A program made the translations under genes and the position numbers. From Acanthococcus lagerstroemiae (taxonomy: Eukaryota; Arthropoda; Insecta; Hemiptera; Eriococcidae), in NCBI GenBank assembly GCA_031841125.1, contig CM063113.1:44794197-44858196 (forward strand): 64,000 nt of DNA, read 5' to 3'. Every line of letters starts with the position of its first letter. The first letter of the stretch is position 1. The notes under the pieces were generated by a model. The model did not search any database. It saw nothing but the letters and a program-made list of their open reading frames with translations, and had not been told where the DNA came from. Positions 1-11,433 of the stretch are shown here, in pieces.

Positions 1-1030
1 TCGGTGGTAGGTACAATTATCGTTTTCGCACGTTCGATACGTATTGGGAAACTACCCTCGAGCATTTCCATGCACCAAGAGCTCAGTCAAGAAAGGCGTT
101 AGTGCTTCTGCCGCTAACTTTAGAATCGAGTTTTCGATTCTATCCGGGCCTGCTGCTTTGCCGCACTTCAAGGATTTAAGAATATTATATACTTCGCTTT
201 CCAGGATTTCCGGCGTTTTCTCTTCTTCCCCTTGAGTTTCCGTTGCAGGGCTCTGCCACCCATTTCTTACTTGCTGGTTTGGGGGTGCATACAGTGCTTC
301 GTAGAAGTTTGTTGCTTCTTTTATGATTTCTTCTCTCCCAAAGATTTTTTGGTTTTGGTTTTTTGTTTTTATAAATAGTAGTAGGGGTTGCCCTTTAGAT
401 GTTGCTTTTTTGCCTTTTTCACTGCCCACTTTTCTTCGAGTACCTCTTTCATTAGTTCCTGTTCGAACTGTAAAATATCCTGACGGATTTCGTGCCTGAT
501 AGTTTTGTTCAGTTCCACTAGTTCAATCTGGTTCCTTCTTGCTGAGCCTGATTTTTCTCTTAAGTTCGGTTCTTTGCTCAATCAACATCTTTGTTCTCAT
601 GCTCAACTTGTCAGTCGCTGGTTTCACTTTGGCAGTACCTACCTCACGCTCGCTTTCCTTCAAGACCATTTCAAGCCAGTCATATTTGGCTTGCAGATCC
701 TTGAACACATTTTTTGAAGCACTGTTTCGTTTATTCGCTAGTACAGTGTTAAATTCGTTTCTTTTGTAGACTGGAATAATGTACTTATTTGGTTCACTTC
801 CTTTGTTTTTTGAGTGCTCGGTACCAAAAGATTTTAAACATTTCTTTGGAAGACGAAGAGAGGCCCTACCCGCCCTATGGTCCGAAGAGAAGCGCACGCA
901 GTTTAGAACTTCATAATTTACGACCACTCTGGCGTCGTTTATCAGAAAATGGTCGATTTCATTTTTTGTATAGCTATCCGGAGATTTCCAATTTCCGTGT
1001 CTGCGGTAGGCGCGTCGGCGCTGTTCAGAA
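1..1030 (-). pseudogene. LINE ORF2 fragment (endonuclease end, linker, start of reverse transcriptase)
   Basis: Read on the minus strand, three overlapping frames (927-523, 581-369, 429-52) give the end of an APE-type endonuclease (motif SSDHR near 880), a basic coiled linker, and the first RT block with GKAAGPDRIENSILKL. In the fuller relative at 15062-17976 the matching motifs are PSDHRLL and GKAVGPDKIG. At least two frameshifts separate the frames. Most of the N-terminal endonuclease is missing, because only about 250 bases lie between ORF1 and the SDHR motif where the relative has about 700. The RT runs off the left edge. This is a dead non-LTR retrotransposon copy; the family assignment comes from similarity within this window. 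Confidence 0.85.
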
Positions 1031-1126
1031 ATCTATCCATTTTGCTTTGAATGTTGGTTCGTGATATGTCCCTGGCTGATGCGGCGTAGTCGGTTGGTTA
1101 CCAGCTCGTACCCTTTTAAGAGAGTC

Positions 1127-1469
1127 TTAAGGCATGTTAGTGTTTGGCTGGATGTTTGGAACAGTAGGGCTCCTTTCGCCGATGCTCTTCTTTTTACCAC
1201 TGAAAGCACTCAGCTGCTGCGGGTTGGAGATTTTCATTTTTGGCTTCTCCTCTGTTTCGCGTACGAACACCTTACCGTCTCTGCACCATACATATTTGAG
1301 TTTGCCCTGGTTCCTCAGTGCTGTGGCTGCGCTTAGAAGCTCCACCGTCTCCTTTGAAAGGTGTTCGTCGATAAAGATTGGCTGTGTTCCCAAGTTGATA
1401 GCCTTACCGTCTGGCTTCATGCGTTTGGCACTTTGGATTAGCTCTCCTTTAACTTCGTAGCTCTTGAGG
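1127..1469 (-). pseudogene. LINE ORF1, C-terminal part (split by a MULE)
   Basis: The frame 1495-1127 contains the C-terminal nucleic-acid-binding half of a LINE ORF1 protein (motifs FIDEHLSKETVELL and YVWCRDGKVFVRE). The intact ORF1 at 18104-18880 has the matching YYNDHLTPEKQRILM and VWSKNGEIFCQR. The frame resumes on the other side of the inserted MULE at 3431-3825, so both pieces are one ancestral ORF1. Confidence 0.8.
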
Positions 1470-1789
1470 GGTAACGACAATAAGGTCGAAAGCATATTGG
1501 TCGAAAGCTGAAAGGTCGAAGCTATTTGGTCGAAAACAAAATGATCGAATATACAATATGGTCGAATGACAAATAGGTCGAAATTGAAAAAAGTTCGAAT
1601 AAAAATTAGGTCGAAATTTTTGTTACATTGTTTTGTATTATTATTTCATCCAGAATTGTACTGTGTGATAATCAGAGAACGGGGCTGGATAATTTATATC
1701 GAGTGCGTGAACATGAAAATGTACATCATGGGTTAGTCATCATATGAGCGAGTTAATATGAGTGTATTGACGTGAACGTGCATTACTGA

Positions 1790-2765
1790 AGTCTTTTGAT
1801 GCTCATTTTCCGAATACCAAACAACGCGGATGCCTTTTCCATTTCAACACCTGTATTTACCGAGAAATACAGGCGACCGGTTTCAAAAAAAGGTATGACA
1901 CTGATTCTGAGTTTGCACTAAAGATGCGATTCCTGTCCGCATTGGCCTTTGTTCCTCCCGATGACGTGACGCGGACGTTTGAATATTTGACGGAGACCAT
2001 TCAGCATTTTCCTCCTGAAGTCAACCAAATAGTAGACTACTTTGAAGACACATAGATTGGTCAACCGCGAAGAAGAACCCGAAGGCCACCTCTGTACCTC
2101 ATCAATTTGTGGAACCAGTATGACGCGACCCTCGAAGATCTACCTCGTACCAACAATCATGTTGAGGGATGGCACCTTTGACTATACACGTAATGGACTG
2201 GTAATAGTGATAAGAATTACATAGGTTTAAATGGAGTGGCGTTGAATGTAAATAAAGGAAATTTGCCCTGTTGGCAAAGCAGCACATGGATATGATAACT
2301 GCGATGTAAATGGTCAAAATCCTGTATCACGGATCACGGCAGTGTGACATTAAGCCAAAACCGAAGCCATTAAAATCTAATATATTACGGCTTCGTTTCA
2401 TCTTCAGTAAAGTTGTATTATGCACTTCAGTTTCGGCTTTTACTACGCAAAATGATTACACTTAGCTTCGGATTCGGCTTCAGAGACAGCACAATTTCAT
2501 AAACTTCGAGATTCAGGTTCGGATTCAGTTTCAGCTGGCCAACCCTACTGTAGATACACACACAACTGAATCGCTTAGCTACCCGTTATTTCTGTTTTTT
2601 CTTATTTTTTTATACATGGTCACTTTTAGGTCGCATAATTTATTCTGAGTGATTCTTATGAAAGATGACAGAATTTAGAATGCGTGAAAAATGCTGAATT
2701 TTAGCACATATACATTAGAGAAAAATCATATAAACTTTCAATCCCATGAGTACATTTTTCTCTCA

Positions 2766-2799
<34 letters not shown>

Positions 2800-3176
2800 A
2801 AAAATGACTACAGGCAACAACGACAGTGTTGTTTTGCCAACAAGGCAAATTGCCTTTGTTTACATTCAACTTTTCTCGACTATTACCAGTCCATTACGTG
2901 TATATAGTCAAAGGATGGCACAAAGGATTTGACGCATTATGCACAAGATACCACCACTCTCTATGGGAGGTCATCGAAAACTTTCGTAGAGAACAAGGTT
3001 TAACCGAAATGATGGTCGAACGGGACTTGGCTGGAGGCCCACCTCCAGCAAAACGGAGACGCGTCACTGCTGCTCAGCACAGTCTTGCATCCGTAGTCCT
3101 CCAGTATGAGGAGAAAGTGGAACGTGATGATGTGGAGGGATACTTACGGGGCATTACGCATAATCTAAAGTATTAG
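1790..3176 (+). pseudogene. MULE transposase, C-terminal half, interrupted
   Basis: The first block, 1790-2175, reads CLFHFNTCIYREIQATGF through LPRTNNHVEGWH. The second, 2922-3176, resumes after the MITE with KGFDALCTRYHHSLWEV and ends at a stop after GITHNLKY. The NNHVEGWH motif is typical of MULE-domain transposases, where a catalytic Glu lies. An in-frame stop follows EDT near 2053. The N-terminal portion with the other catalytic acidic residues is absent, so the copy is non-autonomous. The minus-strand version at 10553-11288 aligns throughout. Confidence 0.8.
2176..2913. mobile_element. hAT-type MITE inserted in the MULE transposase
   Basis: A 738-bp insertion is bounded by inverted termini beginning CTTTGACTATACACG (right end reads CGTGTATATAGTCAAAG), similar over about 33 bp. 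It is flanked by a perfect 8-bp target duplication GATGGCAC (2168-2175 and 2914-2921). The uninterrupted transposase in copy 2 supplies the empty site. The interior is non-coding, with a ~30-base poly-T run near 2769-2798. A 113-bp relative with matching ends is at 48976-49088. Confidence 0.85.
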
Positions 3177-3430
3177 ATAACTTGTAATAACATTTTCGTG
3201 AAATTGTATTTTTTAAACTTTTTATCAATATTAGAAATTTTTATACTGCTTCGCCAATTTTTTCAAATTAAATTCCTGAAAGTTTCGACCTACTTTTTAT
3301 TCAAACTTTTTTAAATTTCGACCTATTTGTCATTCGACCATATTGTATATTCGATCATTTTGTTTTCGACCAAACAGCTTCGACCTTTCAGCTTTCGACC
3401 AATATGCTTTCGACCTTATTGTCGTGAATC

Positions 3431-3825
3431 CTATTGAGGCGTACAATTATTGGCGGGCAGGATTTCTTCTTCGATGGGAGCCTGTGAACAGCGCAAAAGT
3501 GATATTCCTGCATATTGACGCCTAGCTTGCTCGCCAGAAGCTTCACTATCTCTTTAAGATTCTCGTTTTCTTGGCGTGGGATGCCGTTTATAACAACATT
3601 GCTTTTTTTGCTATATTGGTCCAGCTCGTAGACTCTAACCCGCAGCTCCAAATTTTGATTCGCCAGGATTCTGACCTGTACCTTGTTAGCCTCGTTTTCG
3701 ATTTTTAGGGCTGCGACATCCTCCGTAACTATTTTCAGGCCAGATTGAATGTCTTGGTACATGCCCTTAATAGACGCCACATCACTCAGCAGTTGGCTAA
3801 ATTGGGTTTTGAATTCGTTGTCCAT
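3431..3825 (-). pseudogene. LINE ORF1, N-terminal part
   Basis: The frame 3825-3440 starts MDNEFKTQFSQLL and shows a heptad-rich coiled coil, then KKSNVVINGIPRQENEN, the counterpart of RRNNVVVHGIPFQEGEN in the intact ORF1 at 18104-18880. It continues past the MULE into 1127-1469. ORF1 proteins of this type are RNA-binding trimers or multimers of the retrotransposon particle. The ATG at 3825 is taken as the start because it matches the other copy. Confidence 0.8.
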
Positions 3826-5050
3826 GGCACCGAAGGTCTTATAGTTCGCTTACGAGATGCTACGCAGGTTTTCTCCACTGACAGTTACCTATTCGTTGGG
3901 CGAATACACGCTCAAACGCGCACTGTTCTCTTTACACACGAAGACGACAAGATGAAGTGTACAATTGAAAAGCGAAATCGATAGAATTGGACGTATACGC
4001 GATAAGAGAACACGAGAAACCCACGACTAGCTAGATTCGCTGTGATAATCGAACTCCATGCTGTTTTATAGGTTATATAAAATTGCCAGTCACTCAAGTA
4101 AGAGTGGAGCAATTTGCATATTTTTGGTGGTAAATGGTTTCGTATGTAGTTACCCTGATTTAGTGTAGATTAAAATATTCTAAATCTTCCAAGTATGTCT
4201 GGATTTCTAGATGTTTTATCGTTGCTGTTTGATCGTCTAATATAGGGGCCTTTCTCTGGTTTGCAGTATAATGTTGAGATATTGTAAGTACCAAACTGAA
4301 TTCCAAAAATAGTTTATGAAGTTAAAGGAAGAAAAGAAAGAAAAAAAGAAGATTCGGGGATTCCGTCAATGTGAATTACTTGGAACATGACTTGATGCTT
4401 TTACGTTCGAACAGTTTTTTCATCTTAAGTAAATAGCTGAAAAGTTGGGCTTTTGATATCTCTTCTAATTCCCTCGATAAAAAGCCGGCATTCTCCATCG
4501 ACCGATTCAGAGAGAGAAAACGTTTATAACTCTACGCCTGTCGCGCGGAAATTTCAAAGTAAATGCATCGGTACTCACGTATTCTTTGCTAACGATAACG
4601 TTATTGTCTTGAACAGAAGACTACATTTAATTAAAGCTCTCGAAGTTCGTCGAAAAATTTCTGTTGTTGAGCTAATTTCTATAGAAGGGCTATCAGGATT
4701 GAAAACACAATACTGTTGAAAAGAAAGGAGATGATTTTGGAATTTAATTTTCTGCCCTTTGAGAGTCACTCATAACGAGTTCATTTTTTAAGATGAAAAA
4801 TGCGTACTTCGGCGATACCGCTTCAACATAGTGAAGGGTAGATTCGTAAATTGAAAAATGTTTCATTTTAAATCGCAGACCAAGTCGTGTTGTTTATTCA
4901 GTCATGATTGATAGTCTACAGGCTACAGATCGTCGTGCAAGCGTAAGTTATCGGAGAAATTCAAATGTTAGGTGTCTCGAGTAAGCGTGTATCAAATTGT
5001 ACTTCTAACGGGGCCAAGGCATAAGCATTAGAACATCAAATAATGATAAA
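3826..5050. other. LINE 5' flank, then no recognised feature
   Basis: The first 200-300 bases are probably the 5' untranslated region of the minus-strand LINE. Beyond that the sequence is AT-rich with only short frames on both strands. I see no gene, RNA or repeat boundary. Confidence 0.4.
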
Positions 5051-5688
5051 ATCATGGGCGTCGCTGGAAGGGAGGGGGTAGAAATGATCAAAATTGCTCC
5101 CCCTCCCATTCAAATGCCAATTATAAAACGAATTAGTACTATGTGACAGGGACTGGGAACCGAACTGGAACCGACTGGAACCCGAACGATTGCAAGGAGC
5201 CGGAACCCGAAAAATTGAATTTTTGCAAAATGGAACCAGAACCGGAACCCGAAAAAATTTTCAGGTTCCTAATAATCGGGTTCCGGTTCCGGTTCCAGTA
5301 TGCTTAGTGAATGAAAGGAAACACAGTGTTGCTGTTCTGACTTCTAAAGAGGCCTTCGTGAATCATGAGTTGTAGGAACCGGAACCCGATTATCAGAGGA
5401 CCCGGAACCCGATTATCAGAGGAACCGGAACCGGTACCGGCATCCGAAAGATGTTCAAGTTTGGAACCGGAACCGGAACCCGAACAAAAATTGATCGGGC
5501 TCCCATTCCCTGCGTATGTGATACAGCCGATAGTCGTAACGTACCATACTCTTAACTCGCTATTCACATACAACCTACTACACCCCTCCTCCCAAAAATC
5601 CACCGACTTCGATGAATGTAGGTCAACACCACTAAAAAAATTACTCCCCCCTACCCCCCGCAAAAAAAATCTTCAGCGACGACACTGG
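5051..5688. repeat. Dispersed repeat family S (CGTCGCTGG termini), interrupted copy
   Basis: The left end reads GGGCGTCGCTGGAAG and the right end CTTCAGCGACGACACTGG, inverted relative to each other. The internal pieces around AAATGATCAAAATTGC and GATGAATGTAGGTCAACAC recur at 8700-8970 and 11946-12098. Its middle is interrupted by the GGAACC-array element at 5147-5512. It looks like a MITE; no target duplication was found. Confidence 0.6.
5147..5512. mobile_element. hAT-like MITE whose interior is a GGAACC word array
   Basis: The element begins CAGGGACTGGGAACCG and ends with the inverse form (CGGGCTCCCATTCCCTG). A possible TATGTGA duplication flanks it (5140-5146, 5515-5521), offset by two bases at the right end. 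The interior is dominated by GGAACC or its complement GGTTCC, about 20 copies that switch orientation near 5265-5300. Family S supplies the uninterrupted site. Confidence 0.6.
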
Positions 5689-5699
5689 ATATAATGAGT

Positions 5700-7429
5700 G
5701 GAGGAAAGAGCTCCTTCGCACGTATTCGGTAATTGACAAATTCGGTAACACTGACTCTTTCAGTTTTTCAAAAATGTTCCTTAGTTGGCAAAATCGGATC
5801 TTTATTTAGCATAATCCACATTTTCAGTTGGCAACATTTGGTCCTCTCTTCCCCTCGCCAAAAAAAAAAAAAAAGCTTTAGTACGCGCCTCACATCGTTC
5901 AAATAAATTTTATACCCGTAGGAAGATTAGTCGAAAGTTTCAAGTTGAGGTCAAACGCCGTATTGCCAAGTCTCTTTCATGAAAATTCTTGAGATTTGGT
6001 TATGCACAGGAATAAATATGTAGCATTTTTTGAGCTACGGGTTAACACCATCGGAAGCCACGAAAACGGAAAGAAAAATGCAAATTCCGAACGACCGTTT
6101 TATTTCGAAAGCAGAACTGTATGTATAGACGACGAAAGTGTGCTGATCGGGAGAGACTGAGAGATGATCGAATTCCTGCGACCGACCGACCGACCGACTT
6201 TTTTAGAACCATGTAAAAAAAGAACAAAAAGGCAGAAAGAAAGGAAAGAACGAGCGAGCGAGCGAGCGAGAGAGCGCGAGAGAGAGAGAAAGAGAAATGA
6301 AGCTGTTTCGGATGCGAATAGACTGAGAGAGTATTACAATGGTGGAAGTTAAAAAATGCAGTTTAAAAAAGGAATCCGGGGTTGCCAAGTCAGGACGATG
6401 AGTCGATTTTGCTAAATTCATGAATATATACATAATATGATACAGAAATATACATTAGCAAGAGGAGGATCACCGCAAATACATCGGAGCTTACACGAGC
6501 TTACACTTCTTTATGTGCCAGTTTTTTTTTTGTTGTTTTTTTTTTCAAAAACTCGTGCGTGAGAGATGACAACACTGGTCAAATGTTTCCTGGCAAGTGA
6601 AAACAAAAGCTGAGAATTAGGAAAGATTTTAATTATTTAGGAGAGTAGAAGTCGAAAGTGAAGGTTCTATTTCTCAAAGTTGTACACGATATTCGTGTCA
6701 TTATTTCATTTGCGGATTCGAGTTTCATCAGTCGAAGTTCTCAAGTTGAAAGCAGGAAATTTCGAAGTGAGCAACAGTAAAATTCAAGAGCGAAGATAAA
6801 ATTAAAAGTTCTGAAATCCGAAATTGAAAGTTGTATTCACGAGTGATGTTCGGGAGCCCACATTATACTGCTTGACTTTCAGGGTCCGGATTATGCTCCT
6901 TGATGAGAAAATAAAAGAATTCCAATGTTTCCAACTGAAAGACTTATACTTTAGTCAAATAGCAAATGTATTCGGAACAGTCCTTCCTCTACACCCCCTC
7001 TGTTACATCCCTGAAATCGCCACATTGCCTCTTTCTGATATCAAAACTGTTATTGTAAAAGTCACATACCTGGATTATATAATATGTATACTGCAGTAGA
7101 ATTGAAAGCTCTCATGGAAAAATTTTTCACCAAAGATTTTCCTCAACGAAGTTATTAAGACTGGCTCCTGAAAGAAATACTGGAAGTCCTCGAATGCCCC
7201 TCCGGAGCTTCGTCCTCTAAAAGACTGAATGTCTTCAAACGACCACTCCCTATTCACCCAACCGATGTCTTAATTCGATCATTTCAGTCATAAAAATTTC
7301 AAGAAGATGTAGTTATGAAATCGAAATCATTACTGACAGTGATGAAATTCGGAGAGCACGAATTTTAAAGTGTGAGATCTGGGAGTAGAGAGGAGAGGGA
7401 GGAAAAAATTCCGGATACGGGTAAAAGAC
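5700..7429. other. No gene seen; low-complexity tracts
   Basis: The AT-rich sequence contains a purine-rich low-complexity tract (GAGC/GAGA-type repeats, about 6176-6300) preceded by CGAC repeats. Short frames over it are compositional only. Nothing else was recognised. Confidence 0.4.
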
Positions 7430-7632
7430 CCGATTGACAATGAGGCCAGCTGTGAGTGCATTTGTGAACATCACTCAGTGATCACACTAATGCTGAGCGA
7501 TCACTTCACACTCACTATCTTAAAATGATGAGATGTTGAACACTCACGAAAAAATGTGATTGACCAAAAGTCTCAAAACGGTAGTGGCTTGTGATATGTT
7601 GCGTGAGTGCTCACCAAATTGTCAATCGAGGA
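7430..7632. mobile_element. Possible short MITE (CGATTGACAAT ends)
   Basis: CGATTGACAAT near 7431 and its inverse ATTGTCAATCG near 7619 bound about 200 bp rich in TGAGTG/CACTCA words that can fold on themselves. No target duplication or second copy was seen, so this is tentative. Confidence 0.35.
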
Positions 7633-8516
7633 GGATGTCTGCGGTTAATCAGCATTTCTTCTGTTCGCGAAAGTCAGTGAGACTGGAAAGATGTCAGATT
7701 TTCTGTTTTCCGCCTGGACAACATGAGACGTAATTTTTCAACACCGGATTTTTGTCATTTCGTGGGCTGTTGTGAAAAAATTGTAAAAGACCCTTTTTGT
7801 GGGAAGTTTAAAGCGTAACAATTTTTGCGAGATGAGTTTCCGTCTCGAGTTGAAATTTTTCGAGATTCTGAGTGGAAAATGATGTTTGGGCGAGCTTTAG
7901 CCCCGCGAGGGACGAAGCTCCGCCGGGGTCTGCGAGGACTTTTATAGACTTTTGAGGCATCAGTTTCAACAACTTGAGAAGAAAAATCTTTGATATAAAT
8001 AGGTCTCGACTTGCCAACTTTGCTTAAACCCGCATTCAGGGTATGTCACGAATTTATCTCCCTCTTTTTTTTTTCCCCATTACAAAATCAGATTCTCACG
8101 GGATAAGAGAAGAGAAACACAGAAATCACAAAATCAAAAACTGAAGATGATGAGCACCAAAAATAGAAAACATTGAAAATTAACCTAGGCTACTCGAGGA
8201 CACAAAACTGAAACAAAAAAGAAATAAAATAAAGATCAATAAGACGAAATCATGACGAGTCATCAGTGCTTGAAATATTATGTAATCATACAACTCGTTA
8301 CGCTCGATTGTTGAACCGAATGGCGTATTTACGGGGAATCGAGTATGCAATTTCGTATACAGTGTGGTTTTTCAATTCCCACTTTCATTTTTCACAATTG
8401 TGAGGAATGGTCGTATCGACGTGCGGTAAACACGGATTTTTATTTGGGAGAGTAGTGCATCTTTTGAGGCAAAAAATTCTCTCCCCCTCCCCTCTAAAGG
8501 GGGGCTGAAACGTATT
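7633..8516. other. No recognised feature
   Basis: Non-coding AT-rich sequence; no repeat boundary or convincing frame was found. Confidence 0.4.
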
Positions 8517-8620
8517 TTCAACTTTGGAATCTTCAATGAAAACCTATTGAATAAAATATCGAAATAGGGATTATTTGTGTCACTGATTTCGCATCAGATT
8601 TTTGATCTTGCCCCATTCGG
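8517..8620 (+). repeat. Dispersed repeat family R, single unit
   Basis: The phrase ATCGAAATAGGGATTATTTG followed by CATCAGATTTTTGATCTTG matches the tandem units at 12130-12432 and the weaker copy at 41395-41480. No function is evident. Confidence 0.5.
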
Positions 8621-8699
8621 AGTCCCCCTCACCCGAAAAAAACAAAACCAATTTGTAATAAAAGTGGTGCAAAGTACCGAAATAGTGGTGAAGTTGCTG

Positions 8700-8970
8700 A
8701 TTTCAGATCATGAGCATCGCTGGGGGGGGGGGGGGGGGGGGTAAGACGGGTAATTTCTACCCCTAGAAAATTTAGGGGGTAGAAATGATCAAAATTACCC
8801 CCCCCCAAATTCAAAGGCCAATAATTATATTTATAGGTACTTACAGGTATAAAAAATTTGTAAACGAATTAGTGTCGTGTGATACCGCAGTTAATAGTAC
8901 CGTGCCATACACTTAACTCGCAATACACATACATAGAGTGTCTAACAAAATCGAGATCTGAAAATAAATG
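8700..8970 (+). repeat. Dispersed repeat family S, left part
   Basis: It begins near CATGAGCATCGCTGG and contains a long G run (about 8724-8741), then GGGGGTAGAAATGATCAAAA and the CATACACTTAACTCGC phrase shared with 5051-5688. The right terminus is missing. Confidence 0.5.
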
Positions 8971-9907
8971 ACCTCCCCCCCCCCCAGCCATAGAGCTAAA
9001 TATACTTCTTCGTCTATAATACTAGATTTTCAGGGGGAAAAAACCTAATTTTATTGCATAAGTACATGAGCCCGATAAGGCCTGAATCCACAATATAAGG
9101 CTCAATGTACCGATCTTGACTGCTAGGCTTTAAAACGTACAGCAAAGTTGTTCCTTCATGATATGGCAACACTGTCCAATAGTCTTTATCAAGATATTAA
9201 TCCACTGGTGGTGCGAGATATGCCGGTTGATGATTTTCCAATAACGTAAAAAGTGCTCCGATATGTTTTTTGTGTAATTTGGAGGATTTACGAGTATTAT
9301 GTTAAGTCAAATGGAATCTATCCAGAAATCAAACATTGGATAGTTGTTGTAGTGGTAGTTGGTTAACGATCGACGCCAGAAAAGTGAAATTTGAGCAATT
9401 TAGAACTGAGGTATGCGATACTCACGAAAAATAATGTTATGTAACCTAATAAGGCCCAGCCTGGTAAGATCAATTGATTATGATTTCAGGTATAACTTCC
9501 TCATAGATTTCTAGTTGAACCACGCTTAACTTTTTATTTATCGAATTTCAGGTCAGGCTTATTAGGTATTAGGTTGGGTCGTATTAAGTTATAGGCCCAG
9601 CCTTCGTTGGTGCGCTGGACTTATCAGGTTTTGAAAAAGGGGTATTTTTATTAGAAGATCTGAGGAACGCGGAGCAGTCTAGAAAAATTTCAAGCTAGCC
9701 AATTTTTAAATATTGCAGTCGACGACTATAACACAAAAAAGGAAAAACATGAAATCACTTACATGAAAGTCTGGAGAGCCAAGATCTTAAATTAGGGCCT
9801 TATTGAGCTCACCTGTCTTAATACGCGCATGATGTTCACGTCTCACACGACTCACATGAGCATGTCATACATGCGAAGACTCTTGTAAGCTGATATTTCG
9901 ATTTATC
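8971..9907. other. No recognised gene
   Basis: Non-coding sequence. A short inverted pair (CCTAATAAGGCCCAGCC near 9446; TTAGGTTGGG...GGCCCAGCC near 9570-9605) hints at an old MITE but lacks clear ends. Confidence 0.35.
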
Positions 9908-10149
9908 GTCATTATCAGGGCTGCAATTTTTATGCACAAGAAATAGCGAAATATGCGCTTATTTTATGCTTTGAATGCAGTCTAAATAATATGCCGAAAA
10001 TATGCGCCAAAATTGTAAAATATGCGTAAATATGTAAATGCAATATGGGTGTTGGGTAACTATATCGTTTCAAAAGAAACATTAAGATGGATACACTGAG
10101 ACAATTTTTATCATATTTTAAAATGATCCAGCAAAGTATCTTCTTAAGA

Positions 10150-11433
10150 TTCACGACAATAAGGTCGAAAGCATATTGGTCGAAAGCTGAAAGGTCGAAG
10201 CTATTTGGTCGAAAACAAAATAATCGAATATACAATATGGTCGAATGACGAATAGGTCGGATTTAAAAAAGTTCGAATAAAAAGTAGGTCGAAACTTTCA
10301 GAAATTTAATAATTTGAAAAAATTGGTGAAGCAGTATAAACAAATTTCTAATATTGATAAAACAAAATGATCGACTATACAATATGGTCGAATGACGAAT
10401 AGGTCGAAATTTAAAAAAAGTTCGAATAAAAAGTAGGTCGAAACTTTCGGAAATTTAATTTGAAAAAAATGGTGAAGCAGTATAAACATTTCTAATATTG
10501 ATAAAAAGTTTTAAAAATACAATTTCATGAAAATTTTATTACAAGTTATCTAATACTTTAGATTATGCGTAATGCCCCGTAAGTATCCCTCCACATCATC
10601 ACGTTCCACTTTCTCCTCATACTGGAGGACTACGGACGCAAGACTGTCCTGAGCAGCTGTGACGCGTCTCCATTTTGCTGGAGGTGGGCCTCCAGCCAAG
10701 TCCTGTTCGACCATCATTTCGGTTAAACCTTGGTTCCCTACAAAAGTTTTCGATGACCTCCCATAGAGAGTAGTGGTATCTTGTACATAATGCGTCAAAT
10801 CTTTTGTGCCATCCCTCTACATGATTGTTGGTACGAGGTAGATCTTCGAGGGTCGCGTCATACTGGTTCCATAAATTGATGAGGTACAGAGGTGGCCTTC
10901 GGGTTCTTCTTCGCGGTTGACCAATCCATGTGTCTTCAAAGTAGTCTACTATTTGGTTGACTTCAGGAGGAAAATGCTGAATGGTCTCCGTCAAATATTC
11001 AAACGTCCGCGTCACGTCATCGGGAGGAACAAAGGCCAATGCGGACAGGAATCGCATCTTTAGTGCAAACTCAGAATCAGTGTCATACCTTTTTTTGAAA
11101 CCGGTCGCCTGTATTTCTCGGTAAATACAGGTGTTGAAATGGAAAAGGCATCCGCGTTGTTTGGTATTCGGAAAATGAGCATCAAAAGACTTCAGTAATG
11201 CACGTTCACGCATTCGATATAAATTATCCAGCCCCGTTCTCTGATTATCACACAGTACAATTCTGGATGAAATAATAATACAAAACAATGTAACAAAAAT
11301 TTCGACCTAATTTTTATTCGAACTTTTTTCAATTTCGACCTATTTGTCATTCGACCATATTGTATATTCGATCATTTTGTTTTCGACCAAATAGCTTCGA
11401 CCTTTCAGCTTTCGACCTTATTGTCGTTACCCC
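10150..11433. mobile_element. MULE copy 2, inserted in the hAT element
   Basis: It has the same inverted GGTCGAAA-array termini as copy 1 and a perfect 9-bp target duplication TTCTTAAGA (10141-10149, 11434-11442). The left subterminal block is duplicated: about 130 bp ending ...TTCTAATATTGATAAA occurs twice (about 10207-10365 and 10366-10505). The element is short (1284 bp) and encodes only the transposase C-terminal half, so it needed outside transposase. Confidence 0.9.
10553..11288 (-). pseudogene. MULE transposase, C-terminal half (copy 2)
   Basis: The main frame, 11288-10617, contains LLKSFDAHFPNTKQRGC, KKRYDTDSEFALKMRFLSAL, PPLYLINLWNQYD and RTNNHVEGWHKRFDALC, the conserved end of a MULE transposase domain. 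A frameshift near 10735 moves the reading into 10798-10553, ending DDVEGYLRGITHNLKY and a stop. About 220 residues remain of a protein family usually over 500, and the N-terminal catalytic residues are missing. It lacks the stop and MITE found in copy 1, so it is the better reference for the family. Confidence 0.85.

Larger units (their letters stand above)
1470..3430 (+). mobile_element. MULE (Mutator-like) DNA transposon, copy 1, with GGTCGAAA-array termini
   Basis: The element lies inside a LINE ORF1. Its ends are inverted repeats of more than 130 bp. The termini read GGTAACGACAATAAGG on one side and GATTCACGACAATAAGG on the other, each followed by GGTCGAAA-type octamers every 14-17 bp (1480-1620; mirrored 3290-3425). 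The flanks are an 8-of-9 matching target duplication, CTCTTGAGG (1461-1469) and CTATTGAGG (3431-3439); nine bases is usual for MULEs. The interior is a transposase remnant interrupted by a hAT-type MITE (2176-2913). Copy 2 at 10150-11433 shows the arrangement without that MITE. A ~70-bp segment near 1712-1780 is absent from copy 2. Confidence 0.85.

Noticed and set aside
1480..1620. GGTCGAAA array as a CRISPR or promoter array
   Set aside because: It mirrors the other end of the element and is bounded by a target duplication, so it is a transposon terminus.
6164..6433. Arg/Glu-rich and Ser/Leu-rich frames
   Set aside because: They are translations of a GAGC/GAGA low-complexity tract.
8724..8741. 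Long G runs (also near 51028, 56094, 57112, 59874) as G-quadruplex regulators
   Set aside because: They sit in repeats and may be homopolymer growth or sequencing error; nothing supports a role.
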